IMG/VR virus record: IMGVR_UViG_3300035034_000644
Coordinates: 1-34,298 of that record
Length of the DNA: 34,298 nt
Source: a virus
Reading direction: 5' to 3' (one strand)
Shown here: positions 16,424 through 23,566 of the stretch, in pieces
Position numbering within the stretch: the stretch's first letter is position 1
Layout: every line of letters starts with the position of its first letter
The notes under the pieces: model-generated
The model's input: the letters and a program-made list of their open reading frames with translations, nothing else
Database searches by the model: none
What the model was told of the DNA's origin: nothing
Made by a program: the position numbers and the translations under genes

Positions 16424-16936
16424 TCAGTAACCGCCGCTGCCGCCGCCGACGCCGCCGCCTTCTGTCTGCCCGCCGCTGCCTATCCGGGGGTTTCTATACT
16501 GGTACGGGTTGCGCTGTTGCTCTGCAATTCGCGCCCGTTCAGCGGCTGCAGCTTTTGCCCGTGCAGCCCGTGCATCTGCGTCGATAACCGCTTGGGTTTT
16601 AGCCTGCAGGGGCGGTGCGCGCATAATCAGGTCTTGGTTTGATGTGCTGGCCGGGTTCGCGCCTTCGCCGTTAAACAGACCTTCTGGCGCCGGCTGGTAC
16701 GCAAAAAACGACGGTAACGGCTGTGCTGCTGGCGGTTGGGGTGCGGGGGCGGGTGTGGGGGTGTTTACCGCCTGTGGCGATCCGCCAAACCGGGGCACGG
16801 GGGTTCTGCTCATGGCCGGGGGCGTGTAAGGCTTGCTCGCTGGCATTTCACCTAGCGCGCTGAATGGACTTTTAGCCTGTGTTGGCGCTCGGAGGGCTTG
16901 CGCCAGCTCCGGGGCTTGTGTCGGTTGGTTTTCCAT
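16424..16936 (-). CDS. Pro/Ala-rich protein between terminase and portal (170 aa)
   Basis: Low-complexity protein dominated by Pro, Ala, Gln and Gly. A Pro-rich stretch at about residues 55-85 (NTPTPAPAPQPPAAQPLPSF) is followed by an Ala/Arg helical segment near residues 115-140 and a Gly-rich end. It is probably intrinsically disordered. The gene follows the terminase large subunit by 1 nt and precedes the portal by 30 nt, so it belongs to the packaging operon. I recognise no family. A linker or accessory role in packaging or assembly is speculation. Confidence 0.55.
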   Translation of the reverse strand: MENQPTQAPELAQALRAPTQAKSPFSALGEMPASKPYTPPAMSRTPVPRFGGSPQAVNTPTPAPAPQPPAAQPLPSFFAYQPAPEGLFNGEGANPASTSNQDLIMRAPPLQAKTQAVIDADARAARAKAAAAERARIAEQQRNPYQYRNPRIGSGGQTEGGGVGGGSGGY

Positions 16937-16937
16937 C

Positions 16938-18305
16938 CTAAATCCTCATGTGCTTTATGCGGCCAGCGCCTTTTTGCTCGCGGCTGGCGAACAGATCAGC
17001 CAGATTATACCCGGGATAATGGTCTTTGGAGGCTCCGATCAGGGGTTCAGGGGCTTTTAAACGCTTTTTGTTCGCGCACAAAGCCAGATACCTGAAAGCG
17101 TCCGCGTAATCCGACTCCCATGTGTGATGAGGGGCGTCATGGTAGACCTTGTTCACTTCATCGAACTTTCTGCGGTACGTCCGCAGCGCCTCCACCCCCA
17201 TTTCACAGTTATGCCGGTTGAAATGGCAGTATGGCAGGATTAAACGCACTGCATCTATGCCATGTTGCACTTTTAGGCTGGGCACAAGGTCAAGTTTGAC
17301 TTTTTTAGGCTTAAAATGTTCGATAAACTGCTCTATCGTCGATTTACCAGTCTGTAACGACGTAGCTTTGGCGTCGTGAGGCAGCCAAATAGTGTCGTAT
17401 TGGTACGGTTTGTGGTCTAGCAGCTCAAAGTAGTAGGGCAGCGACTTGCCGTGACCTTCCTCGCAGTCGATGATGGCCAGCCCGTCCGGGCGCTCTTGGT
17501 AAAACCACAATACGGTAGAATCCGAGTAGCCAATGTCCGCCGCTACGCTGACCGGGAAATTCGGGTCGTACTTGACGTCATCGTTTATCTGTCCGTCAAG
17601 CTCGATTTTGTTGATTAAGGTCGCAAAATACGTGCCAAGCAGTGCCGCGGTAAAGCTGCACAGCATTTCTTGCTCGTACTGCGCATCCGACATCTGATCT
17701 TTTAGCTGCGCCAGCTCTCCGGGGTCGAGCAACTGGCTGGTTTCGGCATCGAGGCTCAGTGAAAACCAGTCGGGCGATCGTTTTGACAGCTCGTAGAACT
17801 CGTAGAACTGGTTTCGCCCTTTGGGGGTGCCGATGAACACGCACCAGCCCTTGCGGTCGGCCAAGGTCGGGAGTAGAACTTCTGCCCAAAGAGACGGTCG
17901 GCAATCGCCAAACTCATCAACAACAAGCCCATCAAAGTAGAGTCCCCGTAGTGCGTCAGGGTTGTCAGAGCCGTACAGAGCAATAATAGCCCCGTTAGGA
18001 AGACGTACACTGAGATCACTTTCTCTAATCTCCACTGCGAGGCCCTGCACCGCTTCTTTAAGGTATACCCAAGCGATGTTTTTGGCTTGCTGCCTGAACG
18101 GTGCGACGTATCCATAACGGGGGTTCTTCTTTTGGGAGTAGGTGGCCCGGACGACCAGTTCGTTTACACAGGCTACCGTTTTCCCCGCACGACGGTGCGC
18201 CACGATACATGCCCACCGTTTGGTACGCTGATGAAACGCCACAAACGGTTCGCGGGGGGTGTATTCAAGCTCAAAGCTCTTTGACAGTGCTACCGGGGCG
18301 GCCAT
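16938..18305 (-). CDS. terL: Terminase large subunit (ATPase-nuclease)
   Basis: The packaging motor, which pumps DNA into the prohead through the portal and cuts it. Residues 36-43 (AHRRAGKT) form the variant Walker A of terminases. VVDEFGD near residue 130 is Walker B with its catalytic Glu. The coupling motif is probably FIGTPKGRNQFY near residue 160. The C-terminal RNase H-fold nuclease shows SVAADIGYSDSTVLWF (first catalytic Asp), then IWLPHDAKA and ESDYADAFRYL near residue 415 (third acidic cluster). The length of 455 aa is normal. The preceding gene ends 1 nt before this start. A GTTTACAC site lies at 18162-18169. The class of DNA ends (headful or cos) cannot be told by eye. Confidence 0.93.
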   Translation of the reverse strand: MAAPVALSKSFELEYTPREPFVAFHQRTKRWACIVAHRRAGKTVACVNELVVRATYSQKKNPRYGYVAPFRQQAKNIAWVYLKEAVQGLAVEIRESDLSVRLPNGAIIALYGSDNPDALRGLYFDGLVVDEFGDCRPSLWAEVLLPTLADRKGWCVFIGTPKGRNQFYEFYELSKRSPDWFSLSLDAETSQLLDPGELAQLKDQMSDAQYEQEMLCSFTAALLGTYFATLINKIELDGQINDDVKYDPNFPVSVAADIGYSDSTVLWFYQERPDGLAIIDCEEGHGKSLPYYFELLDHKPYQYDTIWLPHDAKATSLQTGKSTIEQFIEHFKPKKVKLDLVPSLKVQHGIDAVRLILPYCHFNRHNCEMGVEALRTYRRKFDEVNKVYHDAPHHTWESDYADAFRYLALCANKKRLKAPEPLIGASKDHYPGYNLADLFASREQKGAGRIKHMRI

Positions 18306-18593
18306 TTATGCTTTTGTCGCTTTTTCTAACTCGGCGTAATTGCGCTTCAGCTGCTCAGCCCTTGAGAGACTTCTCTCCACCTGATCGTAGTCGAGCCTGC
18401 TCATGTGCGAGGCTAGGCGCTCCATGCTGGCAGAATGCTTTTTGTTCCGTTCCGCCTCTATCCGACTGGCGGACAGTGCGGATTTCAGCATTTTGACCGT
18501 TGGGGTTACGAACGCCAGCGTGGCGCATACGCCTATTACGAAGCCAAAAAGGGAGCCGCCAGCCAAAATGAAGGGTACTACGAAATTTTCCAT
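18306..18593 (-). CDS. Small membrane-anchored coiled-coil protein (95 aa)
   Basis: Residues 4-30 (VVPFILAGGSLFGFVIGVCA) form one clear membrane helix, followed by a charged Lys/Arg/Glu/Ser-rich coiled coil to the end. That layout resembles an i-spanin (Rz-like) or a small holin-like protein, but the position between small and large terminase genes is unusual for a lysis gene and no partner or endolysin is in the window. It abuts the terminase large gene with no gap, so both are made from one message. Confidence 0.6.
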   Translation of the reverse strand: MENFVVPFILAGGSLFGFVIGVCATLAFVTPTVKMLKSALSASRIEAERNKKHSASMERLASHMSRLDYDQVERSLSRAEQLKRNYAELEKATKA

Positions 18594-18616
18594 ACGTGTG
18601 CCTCTGCCGTGTGTGG

Positions 18617-19126
18617 TTATCCGTCCAGTTCAGTGCGGGGGAAGGTCTTTTCATTGATGATGATAGTGACCGTACCCGGGGCGTTGCCAGTGTTGATGAG
18701 GTGCTGGTTCATGTCCATCTTGTTTATCTCCGAGACGGCCTGAATGGCTACCTTTGGGGCGTTTTCTTGGTTGTCTACGGCAATCCTATAAAGGATGGCC
18801 TTACGGTGTGCTGCTGTTGGGCCGTCTGCCGCTGCCTGAATGTAGTTTAGCAGCTGCAAGAGCGTCTGCCCTTCTGCGCCGTTCACCACTTTCGAGACGG
18901 TCATGGGGTTGACGCCCACTTTTTCGGCTGTTTTTACGTAGTTCCACCCCGCAAACACCATTTTGACGATCTGGACGTGCTTGAGTTTCATCTGGCGCTG
19001 CATAGCCATGACCCTGTTTTGAGCGTGGGCCATGTCTTTATAGTAGCGGTCGTTTAAAGGGTGGTATGGGTTCTCATCCACCTCTGGAATTTCCGCGATG
19101 TCTAGCTGCATTTTATCTATGTCCAT
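18617..19126 (-). CDS. terS: Probable terminase small subunit
   Basis: A 169-residue protein with a helix-turn-helix-like segment (AGWNYVKTAEKVGVNPMTVS, then KVVNG) at about residues 60-85. Helices and a beta-rich end (GTVTIIINEKTFP) follow. Terminase small subunits use such N-terminal HTH modules to bind packaging sites on DNA. It is the first gene of the leftward operon, two genes before terL. The frame stays open to an ATG at 19258, but the added N-terminus is only the translation of two copies of a 42-bp repeat. I therefore prefer the ATG at 19126; no start has a clear ribosome site, so the start is uncertain. Confidence 0.78.
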   Translation of the reverse strand: MDIDKMQLDIAEIPEVDENPYHPLNDRYYKDMAHAQNRVMAMQRQMKLKHVQIVKMVFAGWNYVKTAEKVGVNPMTVSKVVNGAEGQTLLQLLNYIQAAADGPTAAHRKAILYRIAVDNQENAPKVAIQAVSEINKMDMNQHLINTGNAPGTVTIIINEKTFPRTELDG

Positions 19127-19173
19127 GTGGCGATTGTATAGTGCGTTTATATCCAGCGCAAACCTTCTGTAGG

Positions 19174-19316
19174 TAGTCCTACTAGAAACGAAATCGGTCA
19201 TTTTATGTAAATGGGTGCGAAACCTACTAATAGTCCTACTAGAAACGAAATCGGTCATTTTATGTAAATGGGAGTAGTCCTACTAGAAACGAAATCGGTC
19301 ATTTTATGTAAATGGG
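19174..19316 (-). repeat. Three copies of a 42-bp repeat at the head of the leftward operon
   Basis: Identical 42-bp units lie at 19174-19215, 19231-19272 and 19275-19316, with spacers of 15 and 2 bp. Each contains the palindrome TAGTNNNACTA (as TAGTCCTACTA) and, on the minus strand, an ATG followed by about nine open codons (MTDFVSSRT). The copy starting at 19302 encodes a 15-residue mini-peptide (MTDFVSSRTTPIYIK) whose TGA overlaps the next copy's ATG at 19258 as ATGA. The repeats probably act as a tandem operator, promoter or leader array for the structural operon. Spacing is too irregular and short for CRISPR. Confidence 0.9.
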
Positions 19317-19639
19317 TGCAGCCGCGCGCGCTTTCTGCGATTTAAATTTTACCCGGGGGCCTTTTTATATGGCGTTACTTATGCGTTTAAACATCATTCA
19401 AACAGCGGCTATATATTTAACCCTTGTCTCTTTATATGTCTGTTACTTGCTCGTTACTTATAGCGTTTAAAAGGTATGATATTGCAATTCAATATGTAAT
19501 ATCAGCGCTTATTTAAATAGCATGTTTAAACATATATAAAGTGGCCGGCATGGGGTGCCCTCCCTCCCTCCCTTTACAGCATGTTTACACTACGCCACAC
19601 GCTGCGCTCCAGTGACGGCATACGCCGCCCCCCGTAGCA

Positions 19640-19650
19640 TAGTTAGACTA
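19640..19650. promoter_or_regulatory. TAGTNNNACTA palindrome
   Basis: TAGTTAGACTA followed by TAAAC, in the control region. Candidate operator or -10 region (GACTAT). Confidence 0.5.
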
Positions 19651-19751
19651 TAAACACCACAATTATAATCGGACTATCATAGTTTAGCAGTAATGTAAAC
19701 AGCCTCTGAGACGGCCTGAGAGCGCATGCAGTGACGTTGTAAACACACCCC

Positions 19752-19762
19752 TAGTGCTACTA
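19752..19762. promoter_or_regulatory. TAGTNNNACTA palindrome
   Basis: TAGTGCTACTA followed by TCAAAAC, in the control region. The TGCTACTAT portion would also fit an extended -10 element reading rightward. Confidence 0.5.
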
Positions 19763-19945
19763 TCAAAACATTCTAAAAACGCCGTACGGCGAAAAAGTAC
19801 GTTTTTTGACCAGTTTAACCGCTCGTTAACAGTGCGCACGGCATAGACGAATCCGCTACTATTTTTCCGTGCACTTTCCGTGCAATACCGTTAACGGGCG
19901 TTTACACGGCTGGTGGCTGTTTTGTGCAGTGCAAAAACAGTGCAG

Positions 19946-19987
19946 CGCGTAGTGAAATCGACTATTCGCGTAGTGAAATCGACTATT
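19946..19987. repeat. Two perfect 21-bp tandem repeats (iteron-like), with an inverted partial copy
   Basis: The unit starts CGCGTAGTGAAATCG and ends ACTATT; copies run 19946-19966 and 19967-19987. Twelve bases of it recur inverted at 20175-20186 (CGATTTCACTAC), inside the loop of the nested inverted repeat. Repeated sites next to an AT-rich core resemble initiator-binding iterons. Confidence 0.8.
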
Positions 19988-19997
19988 AGTGACACTA
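19987..19997. promoter_or_regulatory. TAGTNNNACTA palindrome
   Basis: TAGTGACACTA followed by TCGAAAC. It begins on the last base of the second 21-bp repeat. Confidence 0.5.
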
Positions 19998-20075
19998 TCG
20001 AAACTTTCCAAAAACGGCAAAAAGTGCCCGAAAACGGCAAAAAGGCACAAAAGGTAACTAAAATTGAAAACCGAC

Positions 20076-20310
20076 TGTAGCGGACTGTAGCACAGCAACG
20101 GCGCGGGCTGCAGGGCAAAAGGTAACTAAAGGTAACTGCTTTGACCAAAGTCCTGACAGCCTCAGAATTTTAGACGATTTCACTACTGTCTCACTACTGT
20201 ATATATATACAGTACTAAAATTTAAAATATAGTTTCTTAAATACAGTTACCTTTAGTTACCTTTAGCGCTCCAGCCCGCGCCGTTACTGGCGCTACAGTC
20301 CCCCGCTACA
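20076..20310. repeat. Nested inverted repeat with AT-rich palindromic core; candidate replication origin
   Basis: Perfect 21-bp arms (20118-20138 and 20244-20264, made of GGTAACTAAAGGTAACTG-type sequence) are flanked by perfect 13-bp arms (20098-20110 and 20272-20284). These are flanked in turn by 10-bp GGACTGTAGC/GCTACAGTCC arms (20082-20091 and 20292-20301) and 8-bp TGTAGCGG/CCGCTACA arms (20076-20083 and 20303-20310). The 105-nt centre is strongly AT-rich and contains a perfect 20-bp palindrome, TACTGTATATATATACAGTA, at 20195-20214, plus direct repeats TCACTACTGT. A symmetrical site around an easily melted core, beside replication genes, is what an origin might look like. A large cruciform or a transcription control site is the alternative. 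Confidence 0.65.
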
Positions 20311-20463
20311 CTTTAAAAACGCGCTTTTTCTGTAGCCGCGCCGCCATTGCGCACTCACTGCACCCGCGCCGCGCTTTTTTACTGCACACAGCCGCTGCGC
20401 AATCACTGCACACGGCTACTGCACTCTTTTACAGTCCTGCGCAGTAAAAGCCGCTGTAAACAC

Positions 20464-20494
20464 TTGCAACCCTAATTCATAGTGCTACTATAAT
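20464..20494 (+). promoter_or_regulatory. Candidate rightward promoter for the replication module
   Basis: TTGCAA at 20464 and an exact TATAAT at 20489-20494 (19-nt spacer), or TACTAT at 20486 (16-nt spacer), point at the SprT-like gene. The -10 region overlaps the palindrome TAGTGCTACTA at 20480-20490, so a protein bound there would block the promoter. Confidence 0.6.
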
Positions 20495-20503
20495 GACCAC
20501 ACA

Positions 20504-20515
20504 GGCCAGCTGGCC
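20504..20515. promoter_or_regulatory. 12-bp palindrome after the rightward promoter
   Basis: GGCCAGCTGGCC is a perfect palindrome about 10 nt after the -10 box and before the first gene, where an operator could lie. Its binder is unknown. Confidence 0.4.
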
Positions 20516-20551
20516 GCCACTTGCACAATGCAACTATTAGGAATCGCAACT

Positions 20552-21163
20552 ATGACCACTACCACTACCGCCCACACAGTATCCGACCTTGATCGTGAGT
20601 CATGGCTCACTGAAGCAGCACAGTTCATTCTTGACGACCTTATAGCGCCACACTGCGCGCTGCCGTCTACTGACTTTCGTATCAGTATTGGTTTCCCTTC
20701 TGGCAAGCCGTCCAAAGTATTGGCGCAATGTTGGAAGCACGAAGCGAGTGCAGACGGCGTGAACGAAATCTTTGTTTCGCCCACTGTGTCGGATTCTGGC
20801 GAAATACTGGCCGCCCTCACTCACGAGCTGGTGCACTACGCTGACAACTGTGTCAGCGGCCATCAGCACCATTTTGCACGGGTAGCCCGTGCCGTTGGCC
20901 TTGATGGCAAGCTGACAGCCACTGTGGCCAGCCCTGCGCTCGCTGAGCAGCTGGATAAGTACGTAAGCATTCTAGGCACCATCCCCCACGCTAAACTTGA
21001 CGTGTCGTTGTCAGGCAAAAAGAAACAGGGCACCAGAATGCTCAAGGTTGCTTGCAGTGAGTGCGGATTCACTTTCCGCACCACCCAGCGCCATATTGAC
21101 GCCATTCAATACACCGATTGCTTGGCCTGCGATAAAGGCACCCTGCAGGCTGAGGGCGTTTAA
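20552..21163 (+). CDS. SprT-like zinc metalloprotease-type protein
   Basis: Residues 91-95 read HELVH, the HExxH zinc-protease motif, in the context ALTHELVHYADN. A later HQHHFARVARAVGL supplies further His residues. Near the C-terminus two Cys pairs (C168-x2-C171 and C190-x2-C193) form a zinc ribbon. This is the layout of SprT/Spartan-like proteins, which in cells act on DNA-protein crosslinks. It is the first gene of the rightward module, after a promoter. I chose the ATG at 20552 because AGGA lies 9 nt upstream; an in-frame ATG at 20528 lacks a ribosome site. The stop TAA is part of a GTTTAAAC site. The phage substrate is unknown. Confidence 0.85.
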   Translation: MTTTTTAHTVSDLDRESWLTEAAQFILDDLIAPHCALPSTDFRISIGFPSGKPSKVLAQCWKHEASADGVNEIFVSPTVSDSGEILAALTHELVHYADNCVSGHQHHFARVARAVGLDGKLTATVASPALAEQLDKYVSILGTIPHAKLDVSLSGKKKQGTRMLKVACSECGFTFRTTQRHIDAIQYTDCLACDKGTLQAEGV

Positions 21164-21165
21164 AC

Positions 21166-21261
21166 ATGACCCGTCTAATTCTGACACTCACCTATGCCGC
21201 CGCGCTTGGCGCGGCTGGATTTCACCTGATAACTGCCGCTACCGCTGGAGCACTATTATGA
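21166..21261 (+). CDS. 31-residue hydrophobic peptide
   Basis: A short frame starts at an ATG 2 nt after the SprT-like stop, with GAGGG about 9 nt upstream, and encodes MTRLILTLTYAAALGAAGFH followed by a hydrophobic end. The whole peptide could be one membrane helix. Its TGA overlaps the ATG of the AAA ATPase gene (ATGA), typical of translational coupling. It may be a real membrane peptide or mainly a coupling leader. Confidence 0.55.
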   Translation: MTRLILTLTYAAALGAAGFHLITAATAGALL

Positions 21262-22391
21262 TTCTGACACCTGAAGAAAAAAGCAAAGCCCGTGCAGCCC
21301 TGCTCAAAGCCGGCATAAAGACCCGTCGCATGACTGACGAAGAGATCTCGACGGCATACCGTGAGCAGCTGGGCACCACCACGGGCTCACCAGCGCCACG
21401 CCGCGCCACGATTGAAGACACCGCACCTACCACACCCACTACACCGGAAATCGCCGCTATGACCTCCACAGCCCCCAGCACAGCCACCACCGCCAGCACC
21501 TCAGACCTTGCCGCGAAAATTGCGGAGCTGATTACGTCTCAAACGCCAGCGGCGCCGGCTTTCGATGAGAAGGCCATGATTGAGCTGATTAAAAAGCACT
21601 CTACGAAAGCCATTGAGGTGACCGCAGCGCCAGACGTGGAGCCTATCCGCATCGAAGGTGCTCACCCTGCCCTTGAACGCGTCGTGACGTGGTTGTCTAC
21701 CAGAACCAACGTCTACCTTGTTGGCCCTGCCGGCAGTGGCAAGACCACACTGGCCGAGCAAGCGGCCAAAGCCCTAGACCTCCCTTTCTATTCGTCTGGC
21801 GCGATCATGGCCAGTTATGAGCTAACCGGATTCCGCGACGCCCATGGCAAATATACGCCCTCACCCCTGCGCACGGCGTTTGAGCACGGCGGCGTATTTC
21901 TGCTGGATGAGATAGACGCCTGCAGCGCCAAGGCGCTGGTGTGCTTTAACATGCTGCTGGCGAACAATTCGTTTACCTTCCCTGATGGCATGGTAAAGAA
22001 GAGTAAAGATTTCGTGGTGGTAGCGGGTGCTAACACTGCAGGCACGGGCGCCAACCGTCAGTATATTGGTCGCAACCCACTAGACGGCGCCAGCCTTAAT
22101 CGTTTTGTTCAGATTGAGATTAATTACTGCAAGCGCCTTGAGCTGCGCTTGGCTGAGTCTGAATACGTCGCACACGGCGGCAAAGATATAGACCTGCTGA
22201 AAACATGGGTGGCGCTGGTGGTGCGAGTACGCCGCCAGCTGGAAGACATGAAATCCACGGCCATAATCAGCCCACGCGCCTCAATTTTCGGCGCCCGTGG
22301 ATTGGCCAAAGGGCTGACCATGGACACCATGGCCAAAGAGCTGCTTACCTGCACACTGTCTGCAGATCAAAAAGCACGGTTAGACGTTTAA
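21258..22391 (+). CDS. MoxR-like AAA+ ATPase
   Basis: A 377-residue ATPase. Walker A is GPAGSGKT at residues 156-163, Walker B is VFLLDEID near 213-220, and the sensor 1 region is VVVAGANTAGTGAN. LNRFVQIEINY near residue 290 holds the Arg-finger-like position. The N-terminal 130 residues form an Ala/Thr/Pro-rich linker after a short helical segment. MoxR-type ATPases usually work with a VWA-domain partner to remodel or activate another protein. I chose the ATG at 21258 (GGAG upstream, overlap with the 31-aa gene); the longer open frame upstream is out of frame with the SprT-like gene and lacks support. Its stop TAA lies in a CGTTTAAACG palindrome. Confidence 0.85.
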   Translation: MILTPEEKSKARAALLKAGIKTRRMTDEEISTAYREQLGTTTGSPAPRRATIEDTAPTTPTTPEIAAMTSTAPSTATTASTSDLAAKIAELITSQTPAAPAFDEKAMIELIKKHSTKAIEVTAAPDVEPIRIEGAHPALERVVTWLSTRTNVYLVGPAGSGKTTLAEQAAKALDLPFYSSGAIMASYELTGFRDAHGKYTPSPLRTAFEHGGVFLLDEIDACSAKALVCFNMLLANNSFTFPDGMVKKSKDFVVVAGANTAGTGANRQYIGRNPLDGASLNRFVQIEINYCKRLELRLAESEYVAHGGKDIDLLKTWVALVVRVRRQLEDMKSTAIISPRASIFGARGLAKGLTMDTMAKELLTCTLSADQKARLDV

Positions 22392-22430
22392 ACGCTACCA
22401 CACCAGACCACACCAACGAGGGAACAGATC

Positions 22431-23249
22431 ATGAAGATATACGCTGAGCGCTTCGACTCTATTACGGCTTTCGCTGCTCACCTTGCACCCCACACTGGCC
22501 GCGAGGGTAAGTACGGCAACTCATCCGAAGAGACAAGAGCCACATCATGGGCGCTGGGCATGGACTGGAGCCAAGCGCTGACCATGGCCAAACGTGGCGG
22601 CGATTGGCCGGAAGGTGCCGCTGAGCTGCAGTCTATCGACACTGCAGCAGCCACCAAAGATATGGCCACCATGATTGCACCTGAATTGGTCAATGACGTC
22701 GTGGGGGGAGCCATAGACGTGCCTGAATACCTGATCGGTGCACCTGAGTGTTTTCTACGGATGGATGAGGAAGCCGAACAACCACGCTCAATGATTCGGC
22801 TGGCCGCCTGTGTTGGCGCTACCGCCGATACCTCTGGGCACCATATGCTAAACCGCGGGCGCGCCATACTGGCCGCTGTAGACGCCTACGAGCTGCAGGG
22901 ATACACCGTGGAGCTAACCGCGTTCATGGTCTGTCATCGAAAGGGCAGAATGCTATACACAGCTGAAATTGTACTGAAACAAGCGGGCATACCATGGGAC
23001 TCCAGTTCCGTGGCGTTCGGACTGGCGCACCCTGCCTTTAGTCGCAGACTAGGATTCAAAGCGCTGGAGATACACCCTGACGCCGCATGGCTGAGCGCTG
23101 AAAGTTACGGAAACGGCAACATGGAGAAACCGGAAGGGTTCGATATTTATTTCAATTACGTAACAAGCGGTCGGGGCTTCACCTCACCAGACGAGGCCAT
23201 AGACACAGTAAAGCGCACCATAAGAGAACAGACAGACACACAGCTGTAA
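22431..23249 (+). CDS. Conserved phage protein of unknown function, partner of the AAA ATPase (272 aa)
   Basis: A GAGGGA ribosome site precedes the ATG. Visible features are an N-terminal charged helix, a GGDWPEGAAEL segment, a DVPEYLIGAPECFLRM segment near residue 100, and an LNRGRAILAAVDAYELQGYT block near residue 145 leading to strands. The last two are patterns I recall from phage proteins labelled DUF7192, from memory only. The helix-strand block after residue 140 has some look of a VWA-like Rossmann fold but lacks a recognisable DxSxS MIDAS motif. It immediately follows the MoxR-like ATPase, which suggests the two act together. Confidence 0.65.
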   Translation: MKIYAERFDSITAFAAHLAPHTGREGKYGNSSEETRATSWALGMDWSQALTMAKRGGDWPEGAAELQSIDTAAATKDMATMIAPELVNDVVGGAIDVPEYLIGAPECFLRMDEEAEQPRSMIRLAACVGATADTSGHHMLNRGRAILAAVDAYELQGYTVELTAFMVCHRKGRMLYTAEIVLKQAGIPWDSSSVAFGLAHPAFSRRLGFKALEIHPDAAWLSAESYGNGNMEKPEGFDIYFNYVTSGRGFTSPDEAIDTVKRTIREQTDTQL

Positions 23250-23259
23250 AACCACACCT

Positions 23260-23284
23260 TACAGGGGCGTTTAAACGTCCCTTA
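23260..23284. promoter_or_regulatory. Palindrome centred on GTTTAAAC after the 272-aa gene
   Basis: AGGGGCGTTTAAACGTCCCT is a 20-bp palindrome apart from one G-T type mismatch pair, in the gap before the next gene. As RNA it could fold. There is no T-run, so it is a weak terminator candidate. Confidence 0.5.
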
Positions 23285-23306
23285 GACTATCCCCGGAGCA
23301 GACCTT

Positions 23307-23564
23307 ATGACGTATGACTTGATAGCCTTGATTGCCGCTGCTGGTGCCTTGTGTGCGCTGGTGGCCTATATGGACTGGCGCGAGCACAAAGCAGCCATAG
23401 CCGAACGTGACAAAGCCGCCTATGAAGCGCGCCAGCGCCGTGGCCTCCTAACCCTGCCCTACCTCACACCCACCAGCGCAAAACGCCGCCACGGATGCCA
23501 CACGCCGCAGAGTGGCGCGGTATTCATGCGTGACTTTTCAAAACGACTGCAAAAAGGGAACTAA
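23307..23564 (+). CDS. Small membrane protein (85 aa)
   Basis: Residues 4-22 (DLIALIAAAGALCALVAYM) form one membrane helix, followed by a charged helix (DWREHKAAIAERDKAAYEAR) and a basic tail (SKRLQKGN). GGAG lies upstream of the start, and the next gene begins 2 nt after the stop. The layout is like many small phage membrane proteins, including host-takeover proteins or an o-/i-spanin-like anchor. No specific role can be assigned. Confidence 0.6.
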   Translation: MTYDLIALIAAAGALCALVAYMDWREHKAAIAERDKAAYEARQRRGLLTLPYLTPTSAKRRHGCHTPQSGAVFMRDFSKRLQKGN

Positions 23565-23566
23565 TC

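Larger units (their letters stand above)
19303..20551. other. Divergent non-coding control region
   Basis: About 1.25 kb without a convincing gene, between the leftward virion and rightward replication operons. It holds four GTTTAMAC sites (19385, 19524, 19583, 19900) and four TAGTNNNACTA palindromes (19640, 19752, 19987, 20480). It also has a direct repeat of CGTTACTTAT(A)GCGTTTAAA (19373 and 19452), a four-fold CCCT run near 19558, and the palindrome CGCCGTACGGCG at 19780-19791. Farther right are the 21-bp tandem repeats, the nested inverted repeat and a rightward promoter, listed separately. Between 20340 and 20460 the short word ACTGCA recurs several times in G+C-rich sequence. Short frames here translate repeats and lack coding character. 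Confidence 0.75.

Noticed and set aside
19174-19316. CRISPR array
   Set aside because: Only three repeats, with spacers of 15 and 2 bp, and no cas genes; the Cas4-like protein is a phage replication nuclease.
19859-20098. 79-aa minus-strand open frame in the control region
   Set aside because: It translates the 21-bp tandem repeats twice (NSRFHYA), is Cys/Phe-rich without a fold, has no ribosome site and overlaps origin-like repeats.
19251-20551. tRNA or other structured RNA gene in the control region
   Set aside because: No cloverleaf or T-loop consensus was found by eye; the structure is explained by inverted and tandem DNA repeats.
20488-20820. 110-aa minus-strand frame opposite the SprT-like gene
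   Set aside because: Shadow of a gene with clear HExxH and zinc motifs on the plus strand.
20997-22391. Longer 464-aa version of the AAA ATPase
   Set aside because: The extra N-terminus lies inside the SprT-like gene in another frame, with no ribosome site; the ATG at 21258 has one and couples to the 31-aa gene.
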